NCBI RefSeq assembly: GCF_004799645.1
Contig: NZ_CP031305.1
Coordinates: 1,798,001-1,862,000 of the forward strand
Source of the DNA: Natronorubrum bangense
GTDB lineage: Archaea > Halobacteriota > Halobacteria > Halobacteriales > Natrialbaceae
Direction: 5' to 3'
Length of the DNA stretch: 64,000 bases
Made by a program: the position numbers and the translations under genes
The notes under the pieces: model-generated
What the model saw: only the letters and a program-made list of their open reading frames with translations
Database searches by the model: none
Told to the model about the DNA's origin: nothing
Shown: positions 1 to 7,746 of the stretch, one piece after another
Layout of the letters: every line of letters begins with the position of its first letter
Position numbering within the stretch: the stretch's first letter is position 1

Positions 1-255
1 CGTCGGAACATCGAGAAGGTTGTACCACGCGGGGGCGACGGCGCCGACCAGCACGTACTGGACGTCGGGACGTCCGAGATCGCCGACGAGCCCGGCGACG
101 GCGTCGGTCGCGTCGGTGCCGCCAACGGTACACGCACGGTATACGAGCCCGTCGAGGACACGGTCGGCACGAACGACGGCACCGGCGAGCGTGCTCCGGT
201 CGTCACTGCGACCGAACGACTCGGCGATTCCCAGCGCCCGCGCCCCGGGCTTCAT
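1..255 (-). CDS. DUF99 family protein (partial, C-terminus cut by window edge)
   Basis: The first 85 residues are visible and begin MKPGARALGIAESF, followed by DRSTLAGAVVRADRVLDG and TVGGTDATDA, the conserved start of the archaeal DUF99 (UPF0215) family. DUF99 proteins have a fold related to endonuclease V, but their activity is not established, so no reaction is assigned. The ATG lies only four bases after the stop of the DUF5786 gene, so the two are almost certainly one transcript. The reading frame runs off the left edge of the window, so length and C-terminus are unknown. Confidence 0.85.
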   Translation of the reverse strand, partial: MKPGARALGIAESFGRSDDRSTLAGAVVRADRVLDGLVYRACTVGGTDATDAVAGLVGDLGRPDVQYVLVGAVAPAWYNLLDVPT

Positions 256-259
256 CTAC

Positions 260-433
260 TCAACTCTCGTCTTTGATCTCTTGGAGCCGATCGAGCAACT
301 CGTCGCTGGAAGCGCCGTTTTCGAACTCGATCTCTCCGTCGTGGCTGTTTTCGCTGGATTGTACCGCGTCGTCGTCGTCAAAATCTGCGTCGACTTCTTG
401 CTGTTCGGATTCGTCGTAGCTCCCGAATCCCAT
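260..433 (-). CDS. DUF5786 family small acidic protein
   Basis: A 57-residue protein beginning MGFGSYDESEQQEVDADF, the hallmark N-terminus of the haloarchaeal DUF5786 family. More than a third of the residues are Asp or Glu, and the C-terminal part (SSDELLDRLQEIKDES) looks helical. Function is unknown in the family. It sits immediately upstream of the DUF99 gene with a four-base gap, suggesting co-transcription. An AT-rich stretch upstream of the ATG is compatible with a promoter, and little room is left for a leader. Confidence 0.85.
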   Translation of the reverse strand: MGFGSYDESEQQEVDADFDDDDAVQSSENSHDGEIEFENGASSDELLDRLQEIKDES

Positions 434-619
434 ACAGTAGTATCTTCGTGCTTGGAGCTAAAAAATCTCGTGTGTCAACCAATACCACCTACCGCGTCGT
501 TTCTCTTCTTTTCATCCGTGCGGGCCTGTGAACGCCCGTCTGGACACGAGCCCCGACAGGGCGACGGTACCAGACAGCGGGACGGCACCATTTTGAGTCC
601 GGGCCTCGAGCCGTCGTGT

Positions 620-1288
620 ATGGACATCCATCACGTCACCGAACCTGCAGAGACGTTCACCTGTAACGCGTTTCTGGCAGTCGGCGAGGAGACGACACTG
701 GTCGATGCTGGCGCGTGGGACGGCGTCGTCGACGAGATTCGAACCCATACCGACGAACTCGACGCCGTCGTTGTGACTCATCAACACGGCGATCACGTCG
801 CCCAACTCGAGGCGGTCTGTGAGGCGTTCGATCCCGACGTCTACGCCTACGCTGAGCATCCGCTTCGAACACACACGATCGATGACGGCGACACGGTCAC
901 GATCGGTGACGAGGCGTTCGACGTCGTTTACACGCCGGGTCATGCCGACGACCACGTCTCGTTTGTCTCCGAGACATCGCTGTTTTCGGGCGACGTCGTC
1001 GTCCACGACGATGGCGCGTTCGACTACGGAAGTTTCGGCCGTACTGACATGGCCGGCCAGTCCCGTGAGCGACTCATCGAGAGCATCGAGAATCTCCTCG
1101 AGCGACTGCCCGACGGCGGTCGCGCGAGCGACGCGAGTGCGGCCTCCGGAGACGAGCGAAGCGAGTCTGCCGGCGTCGAGCACATGTACGCGGGCCACGG
1201 CGGTGTCTTCCACGGCGACGTTCGGGATGTCGTTGAGACGGCACTCGGGCGGGCAGAAAAGCGAGAACCCAAATACCCGGACGAGTAG
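620..1288 (+). CDS. MBL fold metallo-hydrolase
   Basis: A 222-residue metallo-beta-lactamase-fold hydrolase. The metal-binding motif THQHGDH lies at residues 53-59 (His54, His56, Asp58, His59), with further ligands in TPGHADDH (His108), FSGDVV (Asp125) and AGHGG (His193). This is the glyoxalase II-like arrangement for two metals; the substrate cannot be inferred. The ATG at 620 follows the last in-frame region lacking family similarity, so the much longer upstream open frame is not used. Residues about 165-187 form an Ala/Ser/Glu-rich insertion (GGRASDASAASGDERSESAG) between the last helix and the final His strand; its DNA is GC-rich and repetitive and looks inserted. Confidence 0.85.
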   Translation: MDIHHVTEPAETFTCNAFLAVGEETTLVDAGAWDGVVDEIRTHTDELDAVVVTHQHGDHVAQLEAVCEAFDPDVYAYAEHPLRTHTIDDGDTVTIGDEAFDVVYTPGHADDHVSFVSETSLFSGDVVVHDDGAFDYGSFGRTDMAGQSRERLIESIENLLERLPDGGRASDASAASGDERSESAGVEHMYAGHGGVFHGDVRDVVETALGRAEKREPKYPDE

Positions 1289-1357
1289 CGCGCGCCCACT
1301 TGTCGACGGCTGAGACAGACTGCTGTTAGCCTGTGTCGGTGTATCCGCGACCTGCCC

Positions 1358-1428
1358 GGGGTGTACCGGGAGTTCAGGACCGTAGACCGCTTCGTGGGGT
1401 GTACCGGGAACTCGAGACCGCGGACCGT
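1358..1428. repeat. Two-copy 33-base direct repeat
   Basis: GGGGTGTACCGGGA occurs at 1358-1371 and again at 1396-1409, each followed by a similar stretch ending in a GACCG motif. The copies are offset by 38 bases, which is not a multiple of three, so this is not a protein repeat. Origin unknown. Confidence 0.6.
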
Positions 1429-1469
1429 CTGGGCGGCTGTGCTCTCGATGTCAGCGAGCCGCTCAGCAC

Positions 1470-1509
1470 GTCCGCCTCTCCGCGAGCGCTCGACGCTCGC
1501 CTCGCGGAC
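1470..1509. terminator. Nested stem-loop between convergent genes
   Basis: Outer arms GTCCGC (1470-1475) and GCGGAC (1504-1509) enclose a perfect inner stem GCGAGCG (1482-1488) and CGCTCGC (1494-1500) with a five-base loop. It lies between the ends of two convergent genes, about 80 bases past the L40e stop. A role in RNA 3' ends is inference; no T-run follows on either side. Confidence 0.3.
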
Positions 1510-1587
1510 GAACCGCCGGCCGAACGGCACACTCGCTATCCGGCTGTTTTGCTGTAGAAAGTCGAGAAAACGGACGCAGACAGTTGG

Positions 1588-1737
1588 TTACGTGGCTCGT
1601 GCTTCCTTCGCCTTTGGGCGAAGCTTCTTGTAGCCGCATTTCCGACAGCGGTTTGCGTCCTTGGAGTTACGAGCGTTACAGCGCATGCAGATCATTTTCT
1701 CGAGCGTCCGTTTCTCGGCTTCTTCGAAACTGGCCAT
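1588..1737 (-). CDS. rpl40e: 50S ribosomal protein L40e
   Basis: A 49-residue zinc-ribbon ribosomal protein of the large subunit. The sequence [20 protein letters not shown] opens the protein and matches archaeal L40e; the zinc ligands are Cys17, Cys20, Cys31 and Cys34 (CMRC and CRKC), followed by a basic RNA-binding tail ([15 protein letters not shown]). Length is standard for the family. It is transcribed toward the MBL hydrolase gene and lies about 100 bases downstream of the Tsr3 gene on the same strand, so the two may be co-transcribed. Confidence 0.95.
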   Translation of the reverse strand: MASFEEAEKRTLEKMICMRCNARNSKDANRCRKCGYKKLRPKAKEARAT

Positions 1738-1833
1738 GTCGCTCCGTTAGCCCGTGGTGCATATAATCGCTGTGGTCTTGGGACCGACCGGTAACGCAGA
1801 CGAAACTACAGGCAGTGGTCACTGCTGCCGTGC

Positions 1834-2373
1834 TCACTGCGTTTCGCCAGCGTCGTCAGCCCGCTTCTGTTCGTCTTCGGCAGCCAAGTAGTCGTCCTGG
1901 ACCGCGACGATCTCACTCGAGTCCACACACTCGCTGTAGCGTCGCAGCGGCTCTTCGTTGAGCGTCAGGAAGGTCTCGCCCCAGCGGAACGGCTCGAGGA
2001 GGTCCTCGGCCGCCTCGTACTCGTCGAAGATACAGCAGGCGGCGGCGAGCGCCTCGACGGTAGTCAGCTGGAACGGACGGCCGTAGTTGACGGGGTTGGC
2101 GGCGACGAGAAACGGAAGCGCCCGGTGGACGCCGTTCATCCGGAACGAGGCCGCTTCGGCGGACTCCCACGAACAGTCGAGGGCGACGAGTGTCCCGAGA
2201 CCATCCTCGGCGTCGGCCGGCGAGAGCGCTTGCTCGGCGTGTGGGTTGAGCACGACGCCGTAGGGGACTTGCTCCATTCGTCGATAGAGGGTTGCTTTAT
2301 CGAACTTCTCGAGGCGACGCGCGGTGCATTTCTTCGGATCGTCGTCGCCTTCGTAGTAGACGTGACACTCCAC
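1834..2373 (-). CDS. tsr3: Tsr3/DUF367 family 16S rRNA aminocarboxypropyltransferase
   Basis: A 179-residue protein of the DUF367/Tsr3 family, which transfers the 3-amino-3-carboxypropyl group of S-adenosylmethionine to a hypermodified base of small-subunit rRNA. Diagnostic segments are [20 protein letters not shown] near the N-terminus, [24 protein letters not shown] and [15 protein letters not shown] in the core. I chose the GTG at 2373 as start because it gives [12 protein letters not shown], placing the conserved domain at the N-terminus; the longer open frame upstream lacks family character. Pairing with L40e downstream fits a ribosome-biogenesis neighbourhood. Confidence 0.85.
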   Translation of the reverse strand: MECHVYYEGDDDPKKCTARRLEKFDKATLYRRMEQVPYGVVLNPHAEQALSPADAEDGLGTLVALDCSWESAEAASFRMNGVHRALPFLVAANPVNYGRPFQLTTVEALAAACCIFDEYEAAEDLLEPFRWGETFLTLNEEPLRRYSECVDSSEIVAVQDDYLAAEDEQKRADDAGETQ

Positions 2374-2489
2374 GAGCAGGCATACGTGCAGGCGGGAGAA
2401 AAGGGGTCCGAAACGGCTGCAATGGGGCTGACTACGCGAGTGGTCCACGAGAGTCGGATGCTTTTGTCGGTGGCGACGAAGATACCGAT

Positions 2490-2846
2490 ATGGACACGGA
2501 GCCGAATACGGCTGCAGACCCTGGCGATGGGGCCGCCATTGCTCGACGATACTACGCCGCACTCGACGACCACGAGTACGACGTCCTCGAGGAGTTGCTC
2601 GCCCCCCAGTTCACGCAACGTCGTCCCGACCGGACGTTCGAGGGGCGTGACGCGTTCGTGCAGTTCATGCGCGACGGGCGGCCGAACCCGGACACCAACC
2701 ACGACCTCGAGACGGTGATCGCCGACGAAACCGGCGTCGCGGTCCGTGGTCGGGTGGTCGATGGTGGCACAGAACTGTTTGGCTTCGCGGATTTCTTCGC
2801 CCTCGAGGGCGGCCGAATCGTTCGCCTCGAGACGTATTCGCGGTAA
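2490..2846 (+). CDS. NTF2-like/SnoaL-like protein
   Basis: A 118-residue protein with the cone-shaped NTF2-like fold signature: an N-terminal helix ([20 protein letters not shown]), a conserved LLAPQFTQ strand, then [11 protein letters not shown] and a C-terminal beta sheet ([20 protein letters not shown]). Such proteins bind small hydrophobic ligands, act as isomerases or are non-catalytic; no catalytic residues allow a specific call. It is divergent from the Tsr3 gene, with a 116-base spacer that must hold both promoters. Confidence 0.75.
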   Translation: MDTEPNTAADPGDGAAIARRYYAALDDHEYDVLEELLAPQFTQRRPDRTFEGRDAFVQFMRDGRPNPDTNHDLETVIADETGVAVRGRVVDGGTELFGFADFFALEGGRIVRLETYSR

Positions 2847-2870
2847 CCCGCGTCGGTGTTCGCACTCGGC

Positions 2871-4010
2871 TCAGGCCGAACAGTTGTTCGGCCCCAACTC
2901 GAGTTCCGTCCGCTCTTCGGGTGGCAGTTCGGTTGCGCCACGGTTCAGGTCGATAATCTCCTCGTAGTTCGCTGGTTTCTCGCCAGCGTCGGCCATCCGG
3001 TCGACGAACGCGGACTGCTCGAGGCTGAGCAGATCGATCTCGGTGCGTGCCTCTCGGATCGTCGTTGTAATCGCCTCACCGGGCGCGCCATGTTCGAACT
3101 CGCCGTCGGCGGTGACCGTGACGTGTCCCGGGAGGACGGTGATACCTTCGGGTTCGGCAAGCACCGTCCGGTGGAGGGTCTCGTAGAGCAGCTGCGCCCC
3201 TCGCTTCCCCTCATCCTCGCTGAACTCGAGTTCTGTCCGGCCGGTCGAGTTGACATGGAGCGTATCGGCGGTCAACAGCGCCTCGTCATCGACCAAGATG
3301 GTGAGTATCTCGCTCGTGTGGCCCGGTGTGGCCAGTGCCTTGAGTTCACGTTCGCCGACTGCAAGGACTTCGTTTCGCTCGAGGGGTGTAAACTCGAGTT
3401 CGACATCGCGTTCCTCGGCCCGTTCACTGAGATAGTAGGGCACGCCGAGTCGAGCTGCGAGTTCGGGACCGCCAGAGATGTGATCGGCGTGAACGTGTGT
3501 ATCGATGACGCCTGTGAGTGTGAGTCCGTTCTCTTCGGCAGCGACTTCGTACTCCTCGACGTCTGCGGTCGGGTCGACCGCGACGGCGTCGCCGGTCGTC
3601 TCGCAGCCGACGACGTAGCCAAGACACCCCTTTGCGCGACGCTGTATCTGGATGATACTGAGCCCGTCGCCTGCGAGCTCGACGTGGTCGTAGACGCCGC
3701 TCCAGCCTGTCATTCCATCGCCGACTGTCTGAACGTCGTACGCGTCGGTGGCTGACTCGAGTTGTGTCGCCAGATTCCCCGAGGTGATCCCTTTCGCACA
3801 GATGGTGATCACTCGGTCGGTGTCGCCGACCAGGGCTTCGAACTCCTCGAGTCGCCCGTCGAGTTCGTCCTCGGGGTCGAACGGGAAGTGGACCGCGCCT
3901 GAAATGTGCCACGACTCGTAACTCTCCTCGGGGCGTGTGTCAACGAGCGTAAACTGAGCCTCTTCGTCCTGGAGCGCTGCGAGTCGGTCCGCAGAGAGCG
4001 TGGTGACCAT
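2871..4010 (-). CDS. Rhodanese-MBL fold fusion protein (persulfide dioxygenase-like)
   Basis: A 379-residue two-domain protein. Residues 1-110 form a rhodanese domain with VDTRPEESYESWHI and an active-site loop ITICAKGITS (Cys71). Residues about 115-379 form a metallo-beta-lactamase domain with THVHADH (His172, His174, Asp176, His177), TPGH (His231), TADTLHV (Asp249) and LPGH, as in ETHE1-like persulfide dioxygenases. The combination suggests handling of sulfane sulfur such as glutathione-like or protein persulfides in the cytoplasm. The rhodanese domain comes first, opposite to common bacterial fusions. The ATG at 4010 is preferred because it starts the rhodanese fold at once. Confidence 0.85.
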   Translation of the reverse strand: MVTTLSADRLAALQDEEAQFTLVDTRPEESYESWHISGAVHFPFDPEDELDGRLEEFEALVGDTDRVITICAKGITSGNLATQLESATDAYDVQTVGDGMTGWSGVYDHVELAGDGLSIIQIQRRAKGCLGYVVGCETTGDAVAVDPTADVEEYEVAAEENGLTLTGVIDTHVHADHISGGPELAARLGVPYYLSERAEERDVELEFTPLERNEVLAVGERELKALATPGHTSEILTILVDDEALLTADTLHVNSTGRTELEFSEDEGKRGAQLLYETLHRTVLAEPEGITVLPGHVTVTADGEFEHGAPGEAITTTIREARTEIDLLSLEQSAFVDRMADAGEKPANYEEIIDLNRGATELPPEERTELELGPNNCSA

Positions 4011-4550
4011 ACAATCTATTCGGTTTACATCGCCGTAAGTCTCCCCACGGCTACTGAGCGCTCCACCGGCGACTGGTGCAACGAAGACGGGTAGTGACGT
4101 CACTGAGCGGCAATGTCCATCTGACCGAACGACGACTGTGCGATTGGATGCCTGTTATCGATCCTACAGTTTGGCACATATGTGTTGCCCTATCATAGAT
4201 CCACTCTCACATGAGTGGAAACATCATACTGCTTATGATAGACCGATTGAACTGAGTGATCGGACAGATATTGCTGGCCTGTGCTACTGATTATCAAAAT
4301 AATCAATCATGTATATTTTTGTGTGGGAAGCTATCAATACCCTTGTCCCCTCCTGCGCTTTGGTGGCAAGTGTTGCAGACATATACGGACTTAACTATCA
4401 TGATAATTCTATACTGACCTGCATGAGTGACATTCGTGGCAACAAATCTCACGAAGTGAAATATCGTATACAATTGTTATGGTCTCCGGGTGGGCCGTTC
4501 GGCTCACAATCGGCTGGCATGACACGCGAGATTTCGGGTGAGTGCAGCCG
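4011..4550. promoter_or_regulatory. AT-rich divergent regulatory region with several inverted repeats
   Basis: The 540-base spacer between the divergent rhodanese-MBL and DUF4212/symporter genes is far richer in A and T than its surroundings and shows no credible gene. It contains palindrome CACATATGTG (4175-4184); nested arms CTATCATA (4190-4197) with TATGATAG (4234-4241) around TCCACTC (4200-4206) with GAGTGGA (4213-4219); TGATTAT (4288-4294) with ATAATCA (4299-4305); and palindrome TATCATGATA (4396-4405). The repeated TATCAT half-site suggests a dimeric regulator, which is inference. Confidence 0.55.
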
Positions 4551-4976
4551 ATGACCGCTGATAAGTCAGCTGCGACTGAGACGGAAGAGCGCCGCCTCGA
4601 GACCGATGGTGGCCACGACACTGTCGACTATCTCGACGAGAAGATCCACATGTTCAAGCCCGCAACGCCGTTTATGAAAGATCACCTGAAAGTGATCTGG
4701 GGGCTGTTTGCCGTCTGGATGCTGTTTACGTTCGGACCCGTGACCGCGACGTGGGTCGCGACGGATTTCATGACGAGTACCCAAGTGCTTGGCTTCCAGT
4801 TGCACTACTTCCTGACTGCGATCGGCTCGCCGATTGGCGCGCTCGTCCTGTGTGCAGCGTACGCCTGGCAGCGTGACCGCCTCGATGCACAGTACGGCAT
4901 CGACCACGAGACCGAGGCTGAAGCCGAGGCCGAAGCCGGCAAGACTGTCGCCGCCGACGGTGGTGAACAGGCGTGA
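4551..4976 (+). CDS. DUF4212 domain protein (small subunit of a symporter)
   Basis: A 141-residue DUF4212 protein, the small partner usually encoded directly before VC_2705-type sodium:solute symporters. Two membrane helices are visible (about residues 45-65, IWGLFAVWMLFTFGPVTATW, and 80-105, LHYFLTAIGSPIGALVLCAA), flanked by an acidic N-terminus and an Ala/Glu-rich tail. The conserved pre-helix HMFKPATPFMKDH motif is present. The ATG at 4551 was chosen over a GTG three codons upstream. The 3' end overlaps the symporter start by four bases (GTGA), indicating translational coupling. Confidence 0.88.
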   Translation: MTADKSAATETEERRLETDGGHDTVDYLDEKIHMFKPATPFMKDHLKVIWGLFAVWMLFTFGPVTATWVATDFMTSTQVLGFQLHYFLTAIGSPIGALVLCAAYAWQRDRLDAQYGIDHETEAEAEAEAGKTVAADGGEQA

Positions 4977-6628
4977 TCGAGCCAGTTCTGCTCGAGTCCG
5001 TGACCGGCCTCTTCGACGGCGGGTTCAAACTCATTCCGGCGTTGACGCTTGCGGCGATGCTCGCGCTGTTCCTGGGCGTCGGTTGGTTCTTCCGTGTCGC
5101 ATCGGTTGACGACATGTGGGTCGCTGGTCGATCGATCGGGAGCATCGAGAACGGGATGGCGATCGCCGCAAACTGGATGAGCGTCGCCGCCTATCTCGGT
5201 GTTGCTTCGACCGTTGCCTTCCTCGGCTACTTCGGGCTGGCGTACGTCGTCGGCTGGACGACGGGGTATTTCATCCTGCTGATCTTCCTGGCCGCGCAGT
5301 TCCGCCGGTTCGGGAAGTACACCGCGCCCGACTTTGTCGGTGACCGCTACTACTCCGATCTCGGGCGGGCGATCGCGGCAACGACGACGCTGTTGATCGC
5401 GTTCGTCTACATCATCGCTCAGGGGAACGGCCTCGGGCTGATGGCCCAGTACATCTTCGGCGTCCCGTATGAGGTCGGCGTCGTCTTGCTGATGACGATC
5501 ACGATCGGCTACGTCGCGCTCTCGGGCATGCTGGGTGCGACCAAGAACATGACCTTTCAGTACATCATCCTTATCAGCGCGTTCCTGCTCGGTCTGTACG
5601 CGACCGGCTGGACGCAGGGATGGTCGACGGTCCTGCCGTTTATTGAGTACGGGTCACAAGCGACGGAGGTCGCGACGGAGATCGACCGACAGTTCACTGA
5701 GCCGTTCCAAGACGCAGGCTACTACCACTGGATCGCCCTCTGTGTCAGCCTGATTGCCGGTACGTGTGGCCTCCCACACGTCCTCGTGCGTTTCTACACC
5801 GCTGACAACGAGCGCAACGCCCGCTGGGGAACCGTCTGGGGACTGGTCTTCACGCTCCTGCTGTTCCTTGGCACGACCGCCTACGCCGCCTACGGGACCC
5901 TGCTCTACCAAGAGAACGTCGGCGAATACACCGACATGACCGGCACGGAGGCCGACACGCTCGTCGTGCTCACGGTCCATCTCGCCGAACTTCCGGAGTG
6001 GCTCGTCGGCATCGTCGCCGCGGGCGCAGTCGCGGCCGGATTGGCGACGACTGCGGGACTGTTCATCTCCGCGTCCTCGGCCGCCGCTCACGACATCTAC
6101 ACGAACCTCTACAAAGAAGACGCAAGCCAGCGCGAACAGATGATCGTCGGTCGACTGACGATCCTCGGACTCGGTGCAGTCGTCACGTATCTGGCGCTCA
6201 ACCCGCCAGCGCTCATCGCCGAAGTCGTCGGGATGTCCTTCGCGCTCGCCGGCACCGTCCTCTTCCCGGTGTTCTTCCTCGGTCTCTGGTGGGAAGACGC
6301 CACGCGTGAGGGTGCGATCGCCGGCATGTTCGTCGGGCTGTTCTTCGGCTTCGGCTCGATCGTCAACGAGATCCTCCCGCAGTATGTCAGCGCGATCTCC
6401 GGTGACGCGATCGTCCCGGCGTTCGCGACGGTCGTCCCTGCGACGTCCTCGTCGCTCGTCGGTGTCCCAGCGGTCATGCTCACGATCATCGTCGTCTCGA
6501 TGTTCACCGAGGACCCGCCGGAGGACGTCAAGCGCCTCGTCCGACAGTGTCACAGCCCCAAGCCGATGGAGAAGATGGATTCGGCAGAAGACGTCGCCAC
6601 CGACGGCGGCACCCCACAAGACGACTAA
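4973..6628 (+). CDS. Sodium:solute symporter (ActP/VC_2705-like)
   Basis: A 551-residue integral membrane protein of the solute:sodium symporter family, closest in style to acetate/monocarboxylate permeases of the ActP/VC_2705 group. About 13 hydrophobic segments are visible; characteristic stretches are VAGRSIGSIENGMAIAANWM after the first helix, YTAPDFVGDRYYS, and GLPHVLVRFYTADNERNARW, the cytoplasmic loop typical of this subgroup. It starts with GTG overlapping the TGA of the DUF4212 gene and ends two bases before the universal stress protein gene, forming a three-gene operon. Substrate is inferred only; acetate or another short organic acid is likely. Confidence 0.88.
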   Translation: MIEPVLLESVTGLFDGGFKLIPALTLAAMLALFLGVGWFFRVASVDDMWVAGRSIGSIENGMAIAANWMSVAAYLGVASTVAFLGYFGLAYVVGWTTGYFILLIFLAAQFRRFGKYTAPDFVGDRYYSDLGRAIAATTTLLIAFVYIIAQGNGLGLMAQYIFGVPYEVGVVLLMTITIGYVALSGMLGATKNMTFQYIILISAFLLGLYATGWTQGWSTVLPFIEYGSQATEVATEIDRQFTEPFQDAGYYHWIALCVSLIAGTCGLPHVLVRFYTADNERNARWGTVWGLVFTLLLFLGTTAYAAYGTLLYQENVGEYTDMTGTEADTLVVLTVHLAELPEWLVGIVAAGAVAAGLATTAGLFISASSAAAHDIYTNLYKEDASQREQMIVGRLTILGLGAVVTYLALNPPALIAEVVGMSFALAGTVLFPVFFLGLWWEDATREGAIAGMFVGLFFGFGSIVNEILPQYVSAISGDAIVPAFATVVPATSSSLVGVPAVMLTIIVVSMFTEDPPEDVKRLVRQCHSPKPMEKMDSAEDVATDGGTPQDD

Positions 6629-6630
6629 CG

Positions 6631-7092
6631 ATGTACGATACCATACTCATCCCGACCGACGGAAGCGATGTCGCCGAGAACGCGATCGATCACGCGATCG
6701 ATCTCGCCGAACAGTACGACGCAACGCTCCACGCGCTGTATGTCGTCGACACTGATGCGATCGATATCGGTCTCGGCACCGAACAAGTCCAGCGCATCAA
6801 AGAAGGGAAGTTCGGTGAGATGTCCGAACTGAAAGCGCGTGCTACCGAGGCGACCGATGTCGTCACCGAGCGGGCCGGAGACGACCTCGAGGTCGTGCAG
6901 TCGATCGAAGCCGGCCGTCCCCACGCAGTGATCAGCGAGTACGCCGAGGACAACGACGTCGACCTCATCGTGATGGGGTCGGCCGGACGTGGCGGCGTCC
7001 GCCGAGCCATTCTCGGCAGTGTCGCCGAACGCACGCTCAGAACGACACGGATTCCGGTGTTGGTCGTCGACGTTCGCGAAGACGACGACTAA
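6631..7092 (+). CDS. Universal stress protein (UspA family)
   Basis: A 153-residue single-domain UspA protein. It opens MYDTILIPTDGSDVAENAID, with the conserved Asp in the nucleotide pocket, and carries the ATP-binding signature VMGSAGRGGVRRAILGSVAE near the C-terminus, so nucleotide binding is likely. It is the third gene of the DUF4212-symporter operon (two-base gap), an arrangement in which the Usp domain is thought to modulate the transporter; that role is inference. A hairpin follows the stop. Confidence 0.92.
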   Translation: MYDTILIPTDGSDVAENAIDHAIDLAEQYDATLHALYVVDTDAIDIGLGTEQVQRIKEGKFGEMSELKARATEATDVVTERAGDDLEVVQSIEAGRPHAVISEYAEDNDVDLIVMGSAGRGGVRRAILGSVAERTLRTTRIPVLVVDVREDDD

Positions 7093-7438
7093 TAGGATCC
7101 CGTCCTCATCGAGGACACCGTTAGCGGTTCGCCGCCTCTCCTGTCGACCCATTTTTCCGGCACTGTCCTCGAGTTCGCGATCCGATTTCCCGAGGAACCC
7201 AACTCCGATCTAGAGCCCCCAGCTGTAGCGGTGACCGACGATGACACCGCTTGGAACGTCAGCTCGGAGACGTTACGCTCGAGCGACATCCGGCCACTCG
7301 GCCGTCAAATGCGTCCCACAGCTCCGAGACCTGCTCGGCTGAACGCTCTCTTCCCCTCGAGATTCGCTTCAAATCACTCCTCGAGCGGGGCCGATGTCAC
7401 AATACCTACGTCCTCGCATCCAAAACGCGAGTATAACG
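7093..7438. other. Intergenic region after uspA
   Basis: This 346-base spacer begins with a compact hairpin (listed separately) and a later T5 run near 7152-7156. The remainder shows no open frame with haloarchaeal composition or family similarity. The segment just before 7439 (AAACGCGAGTATAACG) is AT-richer and could hold the promoter of the following small membrane protein. Confidence 0.4.
7102..7116 (+). terminator. Hairpin after the symporter-uspA operon
   Basis: GTCCTC (7102-7107) and GAGGAC (7111-7116) pair perfectly around the loop ATC, ten bases after the uspA stop. No T-run follows at once, so it may protect the transcript 3' end rather than terminate. Confidence 0.35.
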
Positions 7439-7717
7439 ATGTCATCGATTCGATCCATCCTGCGTGGGCTCCTCGCCAGCGTCATCGGTATCCTCGTGAT
7501 CGGACTCCTCGCAACTATTGTCTTCACGATTGCCATCTTCGTGGTCTCGACCGGGGCCGGCCTTGCTGGCTACGATCCCAGCGCAGACTTCGTCGTCCTC
7601 TCGGCGGCGCTGGTCGTCGTCGCCGTCATTCTCACCGGCGGGTTCACGCCGCGGCTGTCCGGTGGGCGCGGTGATGACGAGACGGACGAGACGTTCGACG
7701 ATCGAACGTTCAACTGA
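7439..7717 (+). CDS. Small membrane protein, unknown function
   Basis: A 92-residue protein with two strong hydrophobic helices (about residues 10-38, LLASVIGILVIGLLATIVFT onward, and 50-68, FVVLSAALVVVAVILTGGF) and an acidic C-terminal tail (GDDETDETFDDRTFN). I do not recognise a family. The ATG at 7439 is used rather than one 15 codons upstream, because it places the first helix near the N-terminus. It lies 29 bases before the SpoIIM-family gene on the same strand and may be co-transcribed. Confidence 0.65.
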   Translation: MSSIRSILRGLLASVIGILVIGLLATIVFTIAIFVVSTGAGLAGYDPSADFVVLSAALVVVAVILTGGFTPRLSGGRGDDETDETFDDRTFN

Positions 7718-7746
7718 TTTAACTGGTTTCCGACCGAAGCCTCGGT

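Larger units (their letters stand above)
1289..1587. other. Convergent intergenic region with direct repeat and long stem-loop
   Basis: About 300 bases between the convergent ends of the MBL hydrolase and L40e genes. I see no convincing coding frame. It holds two imperfect 33-base direct repeats and, to their right, a nested stem-loop (both listed separately). Being between two 3' ends, it probably works in termination or is simply neutral. Confidence 0.5.

Noticed and set aside
720..780. GATTCGAACCC-like stretch suggesting a tRNA T-loop
   Set aside because: It is inside the MBL hydrolase coding sequence and no cloverleaf can be drawn around it.
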